Below, piece by piece: positions 37,665-49,344 of a stretch of 64,000 nt of DNA. The DNA is taken from the NCBI GenBank assembly GCA_008694505.1, contig VZDJ01007749.1, positions 7,473,790 through 7,537,789 of the forward strand. The letters run 5' to 3'. The stretch comes from Cyanoderma ruficeps. Lineage: Eukaryota > Chordata > Aves > Passeriformes > Timaliidae. The notes beneath the pieces are model-generated. The model was not told the DNA's origin and ran no database searches. It saw only the letters and a list, made by a program, of their open reading frames with translations. The position numbers and the translations under genes were made by a program. Within the stretch, counting starts at the first letter, position 1. The number at the start of each line of letters is the position of its first letter.

Positions 37665-39219
37665 TCAGATTGTAGTCTTTTTAATTTTTACTGCCTCTGC
37701 TGTGTTTCTGTGTTCTAAATGGGGACTGTAATTGATATTTCATTAATACAGAAATTTCTGATCATATACCATCCCACAGAGCACCTCTTAATATCCCCAG
37801 AATGCACGAACAGGCCTATTGCAACACAAACAGAAAGTGAAACTTCATTAAAATCTTACATTCTGATCAATTTTCCTATTTACATCCAAAGGAAGTGTTA
37901 TCTCTTTTCCATATGTGGTTGATCAGGTCCTACAGGCACAGTCCTTTAACCACCATCTAGTTAGATACATATTTACCAAGGTTCAGGATTTTCATCACTC
38001 TTACTAAATTATAAGCTTAAAGGTGCTACATCCACTGTTTCTGCAATAGAGGGTAATCCATTATATAATGTTGTGATGACAATGCTTATTTGAAGTATTT
38101 TCTGTTGAAAAGAGATTAGAAAAGTTAGAATTATGGAGGTAGATTATCCAGTTTATATCACAGCAAAATCTAGTACCAACATAGAGCTAAAAAGACCTCC
38201 CTCTTTAAAATATTCGGGCATATTGTAGAAATGCTATATTTTAAAAATCCGTTGTTTGCACTAAAAAATAATTGGAAAAGAACTAAAATGCATAAGTTCA
38301 TTTAGAAGTCTTAGTCTATTCTGGGAAATGTCAGAAGTAGATTAATATTGAATATTTCCGTAGATAATTATTGAATTTCACAATATTTATATAGTTTTAG
38401 GACATGGCAAGCCACTGTACTTTCAGAACAGTCTGTGCTCAGAAAAGTACTTTGCTGTTCAGTGTGTTCATTCACAAATCAGGCTCCAACTTTAGAAGAC
38501 AGAAAAGCTGTGCTGCCTGGCAACCCCATCTTTTCCTCCAGGGAGATGGCACCATAACCTCGCACAGCCCACATGGGGAGGAACTGTTCCTGAAAGGTAA
38601 GGCAGGCATGAGAAAACAGGCAAGGGATAGGGGTGGATGTGGTGGCAAAGAGCAGAAAATAACATTAGCTAAAGTAGCTGCCAGTAAGTGCAAGATCTGC
38701 CGGAGCTGTAGCAAAAAATCTCCCTCTTTGGCAGCTGCGATCACATCCACTTTCACCTAGTCCTGGGACTCCAAGGGGATGAGTGAATGCAGACACAAGT
38801 ACTGCAGGTGAAAAGACAGCTTAACAGGAACATCAAATCCAAGATCCTCTAGGACCTTAGCGTCTGCGCAGATATTTTTGAAAAAGTTAGTTTTGGATTT
38901 AGGTGCATAACACAGCAATGAAGTGGCATACCAGAGTGATATCCTTTTCAGTTTAACACTGGCAATCCTGTTGGCTGTAAGCAGTCACACAGTGACATCA
39001 TGCTGAATTCTTGGAGGTTAGTTCTGATCAGAAAGTGTGACCAATAGTAGTGATATTTAACATCACAAACTAAGCTAATTTGGAACTCTTCAAGCACTGT
39101 GCTTTAAAAATGTTTTTCAAAAGATTTTCAAGCACTTTTTGGAAATGTTGTACAATGACATTTTGCAATGCTGCTCTTATCCCTCTAGATTTAAATAGCC
39201 TAAACAGTGAAATGTGTTT
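37665..39219. other. Intergenic sequence, no gene recognised
   Basis: A 118-codon plus frame (38404-38760) and a 94-codon minus frame (38472-38756) overlap almost fully, so at most one could be real. Neither resembles a protein family. No named repeat is seen. Confidence 0.55.
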
Positions 39220-39480
39220 GCAGTAGTTGAAAGTCAGTTGGATCAAGTCAGTTCTCGAGTGAATCGATGTATCCTGATTTATACCACAGTTGATCTGATT
39301 AGTCTCATAAGAGAGGCAACAGCTCTAATAAAAGCCTCACTGGGAAAAAGTAGTGTACCTACTCATTGCTAACTTTAATATTTTGTGAAAACTAGAAAGA
39401 CTTGAAGGTAAGCAGCTTTAATGAGCCATCGATTTTTTTTTTTTAATGTTAATGAACTGGCTAAAATAAGTGATTATTTA
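39220..39480. promoter_or_regulatory. Possible conserved non-coding element
   Basis: Retained CpGs (TTCTCGAGTG, AATCGATG, CATCGATT) sit among homeodomain-type cores such as TCTGATTAGTC, CTTTAATGAGCC and TGTTAATGAAC. A T12 run interrupts the right side. No repeat signature. Confidence 0.33.
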
Positions 39481-40536
39481 AAAAAAAATATCAGATTTAA
39501 ACAACATGCATGATGTTTTCTACATGATCCCAAGTGTTTATATATTAAAAACCAAATTAAAACTGATTAGTTGATAATGACTGCAGATGCTGACCTTTGA
39601 AAAGATTTATTAGTCCTGCAAACTGTGAACTGGGCTACCTGCTCATTCTGACCTTGATACAAGAACAGAAACAGCAAATGGTAGATTTAACCCTTGCTGA
39701 TTCTAAAATAAATTCCTGATAAAAGAAACATCAGTTGTGGTTAAACAGCAGAACTTCAGCCTGTGAATAATAATGCAAGTCCTTCTTTTTATTTTTTTAT
39801 GAGACTATTAAGGGGAAATTAATTAATGTCCTCTCTCTCCCTGGTTGTTTACTAATAAATATCTTTTTAGGCCATACAGAGGACTTAGTGGAACATTTCA
39901 TTATATAATCTGTACAGTCACACTTACTTTCCATTCAGCACCAAAGCAAGTTGAATGTCTGTCATACAAAAAGATTGTTATTGCCTCCCTTTGGTCTCAT
40001 GATTGGTCTCATTCAATGTCCACTGCAGATAGCACAAATATTCCCCTTAACTTCAGTTTGTTCAAGTACAGGCACAGATATGGAGAAAACCATTACTTAA
40101 AAGCAGGCATTTATCACGGTAAAACATCAATAAGTCTTGTAAATAGCTGAGAAAATTATTTAATTGCAATTTGGGTTTAAATAATGATGATAACTGGAAG
40201 TGCTTTAGCTTACTTTTTATTTATTTATTGTAACTTATTTTCAGGAGCCTGTTGATGACTCTTTTAAGCTCACAATTCACATCTATTGACTTTAATACAA
40301 CCTATTGGAATACTGATAGATCCTGCCTTCAGCAGCTCCTTTATACCTTACTAAATTAACAGCTAAACATCAGTTCTTACTCCTGTGCTTTTAAGCACAA
40401 AGAAGTCAAGTCTGATAAATGGATTGTGATCAGAGGCAAGCAGTTATGTGAGTTGATATTAAAAAAAATGGGGTGAGGGATAGGCAAAGGGGTAGAGGAG
40501 AAGGGGATTTTGGGTTGGGGTTTTGTGGGCTTTTTC
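39481..40536. other. Intergenic sequence; regulatory-looking part at 39590-39800
   Basis: The segment at about 39590-39800 has AAAGATTTATTAG, GTGGTTAAACAG and GTGAATAATAATGC motifs and might be a second regulatory block. The 101-codon frame at 39845-40150 resembles nothing known. No named repeat is seen. Confidence 0.45.
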
Positions 40537-40551
40537 TTTTTTTTTTTTTTT
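40537..40551. repeat. T15 homopolymer
   Basis: Fifteen T followed by AAGCCACCCTGTG. On the minus strand this would be a poly(A) after AAGCCACCC's complement, as at the end of a retrocopy, but I recognise no retrocopied gene next to it. Confidence 0.85.
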
Positions 40552-41054
40552 AAGCCACCCTGTGATCTACACTGCAATCTGTTTTGTCCGTTGCTTCTGA
40601 CAGTATCACAGGGAACCTCACTTGGTGAGATTGATTGGTACCTCCAACTTAGCCATTTCCTTGCAGAATGGCTGCCTTTTTTTGCCTAATGATGTTACAT
40701 TTGTCCTGCAGATGATGTAGAGCATGCTGCAGAGGATGAACAGCTCTGCTCTGATCACTCCTTACTTGGCAAGTACTCACGCTTCACACCAACACTCCTC
40801 AGCACCATTAATATTATATATAGATACCCTTGTCACAGATTTACATTCGGTGATCCGAAATCGGGACAGGAAGGGTGAAGTGTGCGGGGGGTGTGTGGGT
40901 GAGGAGGTGATCTGATTTATTGTGAGGAATGTTGGTGAATAAAAAGGAAGTGATCAAATTTATATTAATGTCTTGACCTATATTCTCAGTGCTGCTTTTT
41001 TCAGTGCTCAACCCCAAAGTGTCTTTCCTTCTGCAACAGATTTCAAAAAGTCTT
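40552..41054. other. Intergenic sequence with a small CpG palindrome
   Basis: TTCGG-TGAT-CCGAA at 40846-40859 is a compact inverted repeat with two CpGs. It is followed by a G-rich tract (about 40883-40905). No gene is recognised. Confidence 0.55.
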
Positions 41055-41260
41055 TAAAAACATGACGGTTCAGTGTCTCAATACGCATTTACGTGCAATA
41101 AATTCTTTGAAATCACAATGTTGTGCATTGGTGACAGCCCCTGGGGAGATTAATTAGTCATGAAGTAGAGGCCAGGTTCCCAGTCTCTAAAATGGTTCAT
41201 GCGTGATCTGCACATCCACAGCTGGATGCGCACAGGAAACCCAAGCACTGAACACAGTAA
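41055..41260. promoter_or_regulatory. Possible conserved non-coding element
   Basis: Several retained CpGs (TGACGGTT, AATACGCATTTACGTGC, ATGCGTGATC, GGATGCGCAC) are unusual for this CpG-poor window. GGAGATTAATTAGTCATG adds homeodomain-type cores. No repeat signature or coding frame is present. Confidence 0.38.
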
Positions 41261-42949
41261 AACACAGAGAATGTTGCAGAGTTACACTGAATTTACATAC
41301 TCACCTGCAGATCCTATATGTAAGACTTGCTTGGAAGTTCATTAGAGAAAAAGCAGACCTTTAGTGTACAACTTACACAGGAAATGCAATACCAAGCCAT
41401 ACAGAAATGTTGCACAAAGTTGGTGAATCAAAGAACTCAGAAAAACAGAAATAAGATTTCTTGCAACCTAACTTCAGCATCTTTTATTTTGGTCTTCTAT
41501 TAATAAATTCTTTGGTGAAATAAAGTTTTCATCCAATTAACTTCATGGGGAACCTGCTCTAGGGATGAATCAGTCATCAAGTATAACCTTTCCTGCAAGA
41601 ATGCAAGTTTTGTTTTTCAGAGGAGATAGACCACACAAGGTTTCCTGAGATTTCTTGTGTGGCATTTGCTAAGTTGCCTACATTTATATTCTGATTTCCA
41701 AGTAGCTCCATTGAGGTTTGGAGGTCAGGGTGTTAAAGAGTGAAAAACCACATTTTTTTGAATGTCTGTGCCTCTCCTCTGCTGAGCAAAGTGGAGATAA
41801 TAAAGCCACCTTAGGAGTAATGTGACCTATAGTGGATGTGCTGTTGTTTTCTGCATCTCTTAATCTGAAAAAAAAGTCTGTAAATAATAATTTTGTGTCA
41901 TTTGCATAAATTGTTTCTCAAAAATAATAACTGTGAATCAAAAAGTGGGAAATTGCCAATTTATAATTAATAGACCACATTATTTCTGACTGTTTTACCT
42001 TTTTTTTTCAAAGAAAGTTTAAGTTTGTTCTTATATGTAACATTGCTTCAACCTGAAAGCATTGAAATACAATTATGTGCTTTGAAACATCTGTTTCTGA
42101 TATTGAAATGGACTATTTTGACCCCTCATTTTAAAGAGAAATTTTTTATTAGTCTTCAGTTTTTAACTGTAGCAACAGTCAGAAATTGGTAAAAATTGAC
42201 TAAATGTTCCTGGCACCAAGAAGAGATGATTTCATTATAGCAAATGTTCTGATTGTTGCTCTGCTCTACCTGAGCTTCCTTGGACCATGACAATCCTTGA
42301 GGAAAGGGTATATCCACAGAAGCAAACCAAATGGTTCTTCTCGTTCTATAGCAGAAAAGACATGACTCAAGCACTATAGTGGAACATGAAGCTGCAGTCC
42401 ATGCAATATTGCAGTGAAGCACTAAGGCAAAAAACACCATTATGAGAACTGCCCAGTGACCCAGCATGTCAAGATCTCTCTCCTACTCACCTCAGGTGGC
42501 TGGTCAGCAGTAAGTTAATGATATCTTTATACTTCTGAAAAGTATATGCAAATAGGTCATTTACAGTCCATTAAATATGTGCTCTTGGTACTTGAAATGC
42601 ACAGCTTTGTAATGACTTGAGATATACAATCTAAAATCAAATGTGTACAAAACTTTGTTCCACTTTCCTGCTTCTGCCAGTCTGTCACTCCTCTGAAAGG
42701 ATTTGGCAGGAACGTCACCATGTTTTCTCAGTTTCAGTTAGTGAAGCCATGGTACTTAGCTATTGACCTTGATTAGTTTGCTGCTGTCCTCTTCTGTCTG
42801 ATTGCTAGCTCAGAAGGCCTATCAGTATTTGCCAAATTTAATTTTTCAGATTTTTAGTGTACAGGAAAAAATAATATTTATGCCTTAAATATGATTTTTG
42901 TGTGCATTCATTCGCATTTGGATTTATTGGTGATATTCAGCTAACACAT
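41261..42949. other. Intergenic sequence, no gene confirmed
   Basis: A 103-codon minus frame at 42156-42467 begins with a hydrophobic, signal-peptide-like stretch, but the rest resembles no protein. A donor-like GAG/GTGAGT and an acceptor-like TTTTCAG bracket 42491-42534 on the minus strand. I treat both as chance. No named repeat is seen. Confidence 0.5.
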
Positions 42950-43345
42950 TAAGCATAAACTAATACCACAGCTGATTACCATCAATGCAACAAGGCATGA
43001 ACTAATGCGCCCTAATGCCTCATTGCAGTTATAAAGTTTTCTTATAAAATGCTTTAAAATTACTTATGTTAATTTAGTTACAAGGCTAACGTGTACTGAA
43101 CAGGAAATTATGTTGTATTAATTTCAGCGTTCACCTCTCTTATTAGCCAATCATATCACTCTTCTTCTTTCCATTTTATAATTATCATTAATTACCAGTT
43201 TATAATAAGTTTATTCAGTTAATTCAGTGCTGTTCATGCCCTGAAGCATAAACCAATACTGATATCATTTGAACTTGCAACTAATTAGAAAATTGTACTA
43301 CCATTAGGTAACTTGTTCTGTAAATTATTTCATCCTTTCATCCTT
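42950..43345. promoter_or_regulatory. Possible conserved non-coding element
   Basis: AT-rich with many homeodomain-type and POU-type cores: CAGCTGATTACC, GAACTAATGCGCCCTAATG, GTTAATTTAG, TATCATTAATTACC and CAGTTAATTCAG. There are CpGs at GCGCCC, TAACGTG and CAGCGTTC. The motif CATAAACYAATAC occurs at both ends (about 42954 and 43249). No repeat signature is present, and the CR1 begins about 150 bp further on. Confidence 0.4.
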
Positions 43346-43493
43346 TCAGGTAACCTAAGCCTTTTTTTTTATTAATTATGAACAGAAAAGACAGACATTC
43401 ATGATTGATTCCTTCGAAGTTTGACACGTCAAGGTTTTTCATGGGCTTGTTTTGTAATCAAATTTTTACCAGCAGTGAGAAAATAAACTCAGC
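43346..43493. other. Intergenic spacer before the CR1
   Basis: Ordinary AT-rich sequence with a T9 run. Nothing recognised. Confidence 0.6.
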
Positions 43494-43953
43494 TAGAATC
43501 ATTGAATCATAGAATTGGTTCGGTTGGAAAAGACTTTTAAGATCATCAAGTGCAACCATTAACCTAACACTATGAAATCTGCCACTAAACCCTGTCCCCA
43601 AATTCCTCTTCAAGATGTCTTTTAAATGCCTGTAAATGATGGTGGCTCTGCCTGACTCTGGGCAGCCTGTTCAAATGCATGACAGCCCTTTTGGTGAAGA
43701 CATCTTTCTCAATATCCCACCACACCTGAGGTGCTTTCTTCTTGTCTTTTCTTACTGCTTGGAAAAAGAGACTGATACCCCACTTGCCTGCAACCTCCTT
43801 TCAGGTAGCTGTAAAGAGCAATAAGGTCACCCCTGACCCTCCTTTCTCCAGGCTGAATTACTTCAACTCCTCCAGACCCTTTTCAAAAGACTTGTGCTCC
43901 AGACCCTTCACCATTCCACTGCCCTTCTCTGGATATGCTCCAGAGCCTTAATC
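43494..43953 (-). mobile_element. CR1 LINE, 5'-truncated 3' end
   Basis: The left end AGAATCATTGAATCATAGAA is the reverse complement of the short repeated tail (ATTCTATGATTCT-type) that closes CR1 elements. It is followed by the hallmark GGTTGGAAAAGACTTTTAAG and ATCATCAAGTGCAACC. The body continues with CCTGTCCCCAA, GGTGGCTCTGCC, the CTTTCTCCAGGCTGAA motif and TTCTCTGGATATGCTCCAGAGCC, where homology stops. That is about 460 bp of the 3' end, typical of 5' truncation by target-primed reverse transcription. Frames inside it are remnants and broken. CR1 is the dominant LINE of birds and other sauropsids, which supports the host assignment. Confidence 0.93.
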
Positions 43954-46084
43954 TAAAATAACTGAAAGTAGGAGGTACGACCCAAATGTGTTACCTACAA
44001 ATTTATAGTGTCTGCTTCCATAGCAGAAAAACCCAAAGACACAGAGATCTGCAGGTAAAATTTGGGACTAGAGCTTTCAGGCAACTAAACAGAATGTTTT
44101 ATTGAATAATCTTTTCTTGTACACTTTTAAATGTACAAGACTAGACAATGTCATTGATCAAGTACCATTCAGGGTCATCTTGTACTGTACAGAAAAGATA
44201 GACTCTCTTCTGCCTGCAATTTCTTTATGGAATTTTTTTAAGAGATTCTTTAAGAATGATTTCTTATAGTAATTCTGCAATTTGAGCTGCAATTTTGATT
44301 ATGATTTAACAGCTCAACCTTATAAAAGAATATTAACACAGTAATGCTACTAAATAATATCCCTTTCTGCAGGAACAATGGTTTAATTCCAGTGCTTTTT
44401 AAATAGAGTTGCAGATTTTCATATAGATTAATTATACAGTACCTAACTAAAGAAGTAAGACCTGCAGTAGCAGTACTTGTACGTTTTTCAGGTGATGGAA
44501 TGAAATAAATTTTCCCTTTTAAAAAGAATACTTGAGATCTATTACTCTCACCTTAGTTAATTCCACAACCATTCCTCACCAAGTTCACCTAAACACTGCA
44601 CTTTTAACACTCCAGATGCAAACAGATCTTTTTCCAGTGCTTGTATCCAAGACAGCAGGTTTTTGCACTGACTACCCCCAGTCTCAAAGCACCCTTGGTA
44701 GCGTCAAGTCTTAGCGAGGAGGTAGCTGGTCATTCAGTCACTTTCCCTGTGACACTCACAAGAGGTGCACAGGGACTTAGATATCCCAGACAGTCCCTTT
44801 TCTGTATTTTCTGCTCCTTTAAAAGAAGCAGAGGTCAAAACTCAGCTGCAGCTTTTGGCTCCCATTACCTTAGGTTAGGCACTCCTGTGGGGTTATGTCA
44901 GTCTACAGGGCTCCCCTACCAAATCTGCCATGTGACTTTTGATAATGGTGTCACAAATGTAGTTAGTGGGGCTTCCAAAAGAGTTGTTGCTGCTTTGCGA
45001 GTGGACATGGCACAGGCAGGAGCACCAAGAGTAACAAGGGGAGATGTTCCTTCCTTTTCATCTTGGTGACCTGCTTCTAGCCAGTAGCTGTCAAATCCCA
45101 CCCACAGCACGAACATGAAATCGCTAAGCCAGTCTTGCAGGACCTGTGGTTTAAATCTGGGCCAACTCATTTGCCATTTCTTATGAAGCCGGCTTGTGCC
45201 AGCTCTGCTGCTGTTTAATCAAACTGCTGCTGGGAAAATTCCCTGGCAGAAATACATAAGGGGTGACAGACATCATCTTGGGCCTCATCATCTTTAGGTG
45301 GTATCCCACTATGTTCATACCATGGACAGAATGCATATGCAGAAGTGTATTTTAATCACAGCTTGAGTAACTGCAAATGACTTTTGCAGTGTGAATGACC
45401 ATGAGGCCAGAGCCCTGAACTGCATCAGAGTGACTGGTTCACAGCGTACCTGTGATCTTTGAGATCTAACCTGATCCTCTCAGACTTTCTGTTGTGTCTG
45501 ATTCCTCCTTTCATAGCTCCAGTCATGACAGGATGATCACTCTCTATGTGCTCTTGCCATCACAGAAACAGCCACACTGATTGGGACCAGTAGTAATTTT
45601 AAGTCAACTTTCTCTGTTGCTAAGAAAAGACTTCAAAGAGAGTAGGAAAAAGGCTTCGCGTATGCAATTATGGAATAACTGATACTTCACAGTGATTCTA
45701 GCTCCGAATGAGATTTAGATTTTATTTGCTAAATATTTCTTATAAAATTGATTTTTCAATCTTGTTCTTCATATTGCTACAACCTGTGCAGAGTGCTTAA
45801 AAATTCTGATCTCACATGGATGGCTACAAAGCCCAGTTTTGATTAACCAGAAAATTGTTTTAATCATTTGTTGCATGGAATAATAAATTAATGCAGATGA
45901 AGTCCATACTGCTGTCTGTTGAAGTGTGAGTCTGATATCACAGATGTTCCTAAAAGTTCAGAGGAACTACTTATGTAAGTAAGAATATTCAGCTGTATGC
46001 TTGGTCTTTAAATCCTTGCTATTCTGTTTAAAGTATTTGAGGTGGTTTTCAGTTGTATCTAACATTTAATTTCTTATTCACAGG
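43954..46084. other. Intergenic sequence, no gene recognised
   Basis: A 142-codon plus frame (44641-45069) lies in a GC-richer area, overlapped by an 84-codon minus frame. Neither resembles a known family nor is flanked by convincing splice sites. No named repeat is seen. Confidence 0.5.
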
Positions 46085-46215
46085 AGGTAAGCAAATATTA
46101 GGAGCTAATGTGGCGAGGCATATTAATATTATTAGCTGGCATTTTGAATAATGGAGCCATGACAAAATTCTACAGTGGAGAGGGACTCTGGACAAAGATA
46201 ATCAATCGTCTACAA
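46085..46215. promoter_or_regulatory. Possible conserved non-coding element
   Basis: Compact block with AGCTAATGTGGCGAGGC, CATATTAATATTATTAGCTGG and ATAATCAATCGTC. AGCTAAT and ATTAGCT form an inverted pair about 25 bp apart. It keeps CpGs and lacks a repeat signature. Confidence 0.33.
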
Positions 46216-49200
46216 ACTTTATTCCAATATATTGCAACTTTCTTACTTAAATAATAACTCTGAAATCAGTGCTTTAATAATTATTTGAGAATTATATGTT
46301 GAATGTCGTCATGGCTAGGTTAGGCTGTGCTACTTCAGGTACAAATATCAACAGAAGGCAGAATTTCACTGATGTTGCACTTTTTTAGAAGTATCATTAT
46401 GCACTAAATATCACTCATATGCTTACAAGACCATAAAACACGGAACCTTTATTTACTGCATACCTAATAAGGCAGAAGACAGGCTGAAAAAATAAGCACA
46501 CACAGAGAATACTCTATCATGAGGGAAGGCTTTCAGAGGTGAAGGGTTTTGCAGGCAGCAGTAATGGTGGTGCTTGGTAAGTTCTGAGGTCTTAATTTGG
46601 TGTGATTTGAAGAGTGTCTAACTAATAATTAGATTTTGTCTGTGTCAAACATTTATTTTCTACAAATAGGAGGGCTAGAAAGTGAAGCTATAGTTGTGAC
46701 AGATCATGAATTGCACTGAAAATTCTCTTAGGGTCACTTTACTTTTCAGATCAAACTGATTACTGGCAGATCACACCTAAAACGTGTAGTCAGGTGAGTA
46801 GACCCGAGTCATTCAAGTAGTCCTGTAGCTTCATGTGAATGCAAATGGCAAGCTTAGACCTTCTCTTTAGATGTGTGTGTGCTCTCACTTTTAATTAATA
46901 AGCCATTATTTCAGTAATGTGAGTACCTACCGCTAGGTTCTTTCTTATTTAAAACCAATAGGTTTACATATGCACACACATATAAATACATAAGCTCCCT
47001 TTCAAGCAGAAAACAAATTTCTCAGTTACTCTTAGCACAGTTCTCTGCAGATGGACCTCAGTTCTTTGGAAAATGAGTTATATTGAAGAAAGGAAACATG
47101 TAACACATAGAGCTCTTACCTAGATAAAAGTCAACTGTCAATATATGAGTACTGGTCTCAGAAAACTAATACCAACTGTAGTCATATGTCATGTACCTTT
47201 ATTCAGAGTTCTGCACTTCCTGTGATGGGTCAGCTCTGTAGAAAAAATAGTCAGAAAATCAATAAGTAGAGTAAGAAATGAAATAAAAAGCAGACCTTTT
47301 TTAGGCAGGGTGTTTTCTGTCTTCATCACTGACATATGTAAGCATTTTGTGACTTATATCTTTCTGCCTGCTGCTGAATATGTTTTCTGCATGTAGTGTG
47401 AAGACTTTTGATCCAAGAAGAGGAAGCAAAGTACAGAATTCACTTCAAGGTTATTCTGAACCAATAATAATTCACAGAGGTTTTGTGTGCTTTTACATGT
47501 AAGATCTATCAGAACATGAGAATGTTCTAAGGAAAAATTGCATCTCCATGTTACAGAGACTTGAGGGGTAGCATGGCTCATGAATCTTCTATTAGTTTGT
47601 GACACAAACACTCTCTGATTTACACACTTGAACTCTTTTTAACCATGTTCTGTACATAAGCAATGCTCAGCTGAAATCTCCCCCAAAGCAGAGAGGGGAA
47701 ATCCACTGCCACAATTATGTCTGAAACTGTTACATGAATTCCTCCCCTCTATTCGTTGTGTCTTAGATGTACTGCATCCCAGATGTCCTGATCCAAGTGA
47801 TGATAACCAGGATGTGAAGCAACACTCCTGCTACTTGGAGTGAGTGGTCCAGCACAGCAGTTTACCAGTCCAGCTGGTGAACTCTGCTGAACTGAGCTCT
47901 CATCTCTCCCCTACAAATGTGGAGCTTCAACCAACACATCATCACAGGTTTATCTGCAGCCCTCCGCCTTCAGTCTGTGCCTTTCTGTGGGCTCTCGTGC
48001 CTACAAGAACTGCGTGTATGGGGGGATGTGTGTAGAGCAGTCTAAGGACCACACAGGATTTAAACTTTCATCTAACACTGCAGCAGAGATACCCTTTGGG
48101 AATAAAACTCCCTCACAAGCCCATTCACGTCTGAAAAATGTGCATGTATACAAATGGTACTTTAGAAGGAGAGTGTGGATACAATTTATTGTGTGATTTA
48201 ATTATTCTGGATTGATTGATAAACAGTTTAGATTTTTATGGGGAATTTTGATGCAATTTCTCAAAGTCCTTTGCAAATAGCAGTGAGATAAAAAAACATT
48301 ATTTGTAAAGAAAAATTTTAAAAAGGGTGAAAGTCAAAGATAGGCTAAATTACTTAATAAAACTGAAATTCACAGCAGAATCAAGATTTGATGCTACGTC
48401 ACTACACCTCTTTTCTGATGATAATGATGTTAGTGCTGCTCGATTTCACTTGAACATTTATTCTATTCTGGCAAATATCTGTCAGTTTAACTTCTCTCCA
48501 TTGCTGGAACCTGAGCTTCTTTCTGCACCTGAAGTTCGTCAGTGTGGCTGAGAAATTCAGGCATCTTGATGTATTCAGCAGCAGTTCTTGGGTCTCACCA
48601 ACTTTTCCAGTTTTCCAAACTGAAGAATAAGTGGTGCTAAAAATCCCTATTAATACTTGATGCCAAAAGGAAGTGATTTTGCCATTCCTATACTTTTTTT
48701 TTTTCATCTGCCAATGGTAGTGTGATGAAATTTTATGTCGTAGATTAAAATAAAAAAAAATTAGCTAAACCACCAGTTTTGTTTCTGGGCCCAAGATTTT
48801 ACAAGGTATGTCAAATTCAGTGTATGAGAGAGATGTGTTTCATCATACCCATTTGAAAACCAGTACTATAAAATTTGTCAGACATGAAATTAATTAATTT
48901 CAGATTGTGGAAAATGGAGAAACATTAAGTGTCTTAGAATAAGCAGCAGAACAGTGATATCAATTTACTTTTTTGTGGATCAAAAGAGAGAGGTGAGCTC
49001 AAATCCTAAGCAATGTGTCAAGAACTGAGACACTGGGGGTAATTTATGAGAATACAACCAACCAAAAATAGCTAAATATTTTGATCTTCGATACCCTTCT
49101 ATTAAAGTATGTTCATTTCCATGCACTATTTAGTTTACAAGTATTGATGGACTGAATGAGTTTTAAGAAACAGCAGGGGATTTATGGCCTTCTGATTTGT

Positions 49201-49231
49201 TATCTGGGTCATGAATATAAGAATTTCATTC
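46216..49231. other. Intergenic sequence, no gene recognised
   Basis: Frames of 101 codons (48402-48707, minus) and fewer resemble nothing known. No named repeat is seen. The part at 47640-48050 is richer in C and G but not coding-like. Confidence 0.55.
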
Positions 49232-49344
49232 TAATGTCCTGGAGCCATATCATGCCATTGATTTTTTTTAAGCAGATTTTGCCATTGATTTAAATGGGGA
49301 GTTCTGCCTAAAAATCAATGGCACAATATGGCCCTGAGACATTA
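49232..49344. mobile_element. Palindromic MITE-like element
   Basis: A 113-bp inverted repeat. The outer arms start TAATGTC and end GACATTA; inside them GCCATATCATGCCATTGATT pairs with AATCAATGGCACAATATGGC, with few mismatches. The centre (CATTGATTTAAATGGGGAG) is also partly self-complementary. It is the best preserved of the palindromic relics in this window. Short size, terminal inverted repeats and absence of coding sequence fit a non-autonomous DNA transposon. I see no certain target-site duplication. Confidence 0.65.

Noticed and set aside
38404..38760. 118-codon plus frame and opposite 94-codon minus frame
   Set aside because: The two overlap almost completely, neither resembles a known protein, and there is no splice or promoter support.
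40377..40577. Poly(T) run as the tail of a processed pseudogene
   Set aside because: No protein-like sequence is recognisable beside the run, and the minus frame through it is only a Lys/Pro low-complexity artefact.
44641..45069. 142-codon plus-strand open frame
   Set aside because: It lies in a GC-richer patch where stops are rarer, overlaps an 84-codon frame on the other strand, resembles no protein family and has no convincing splice sites or start context.
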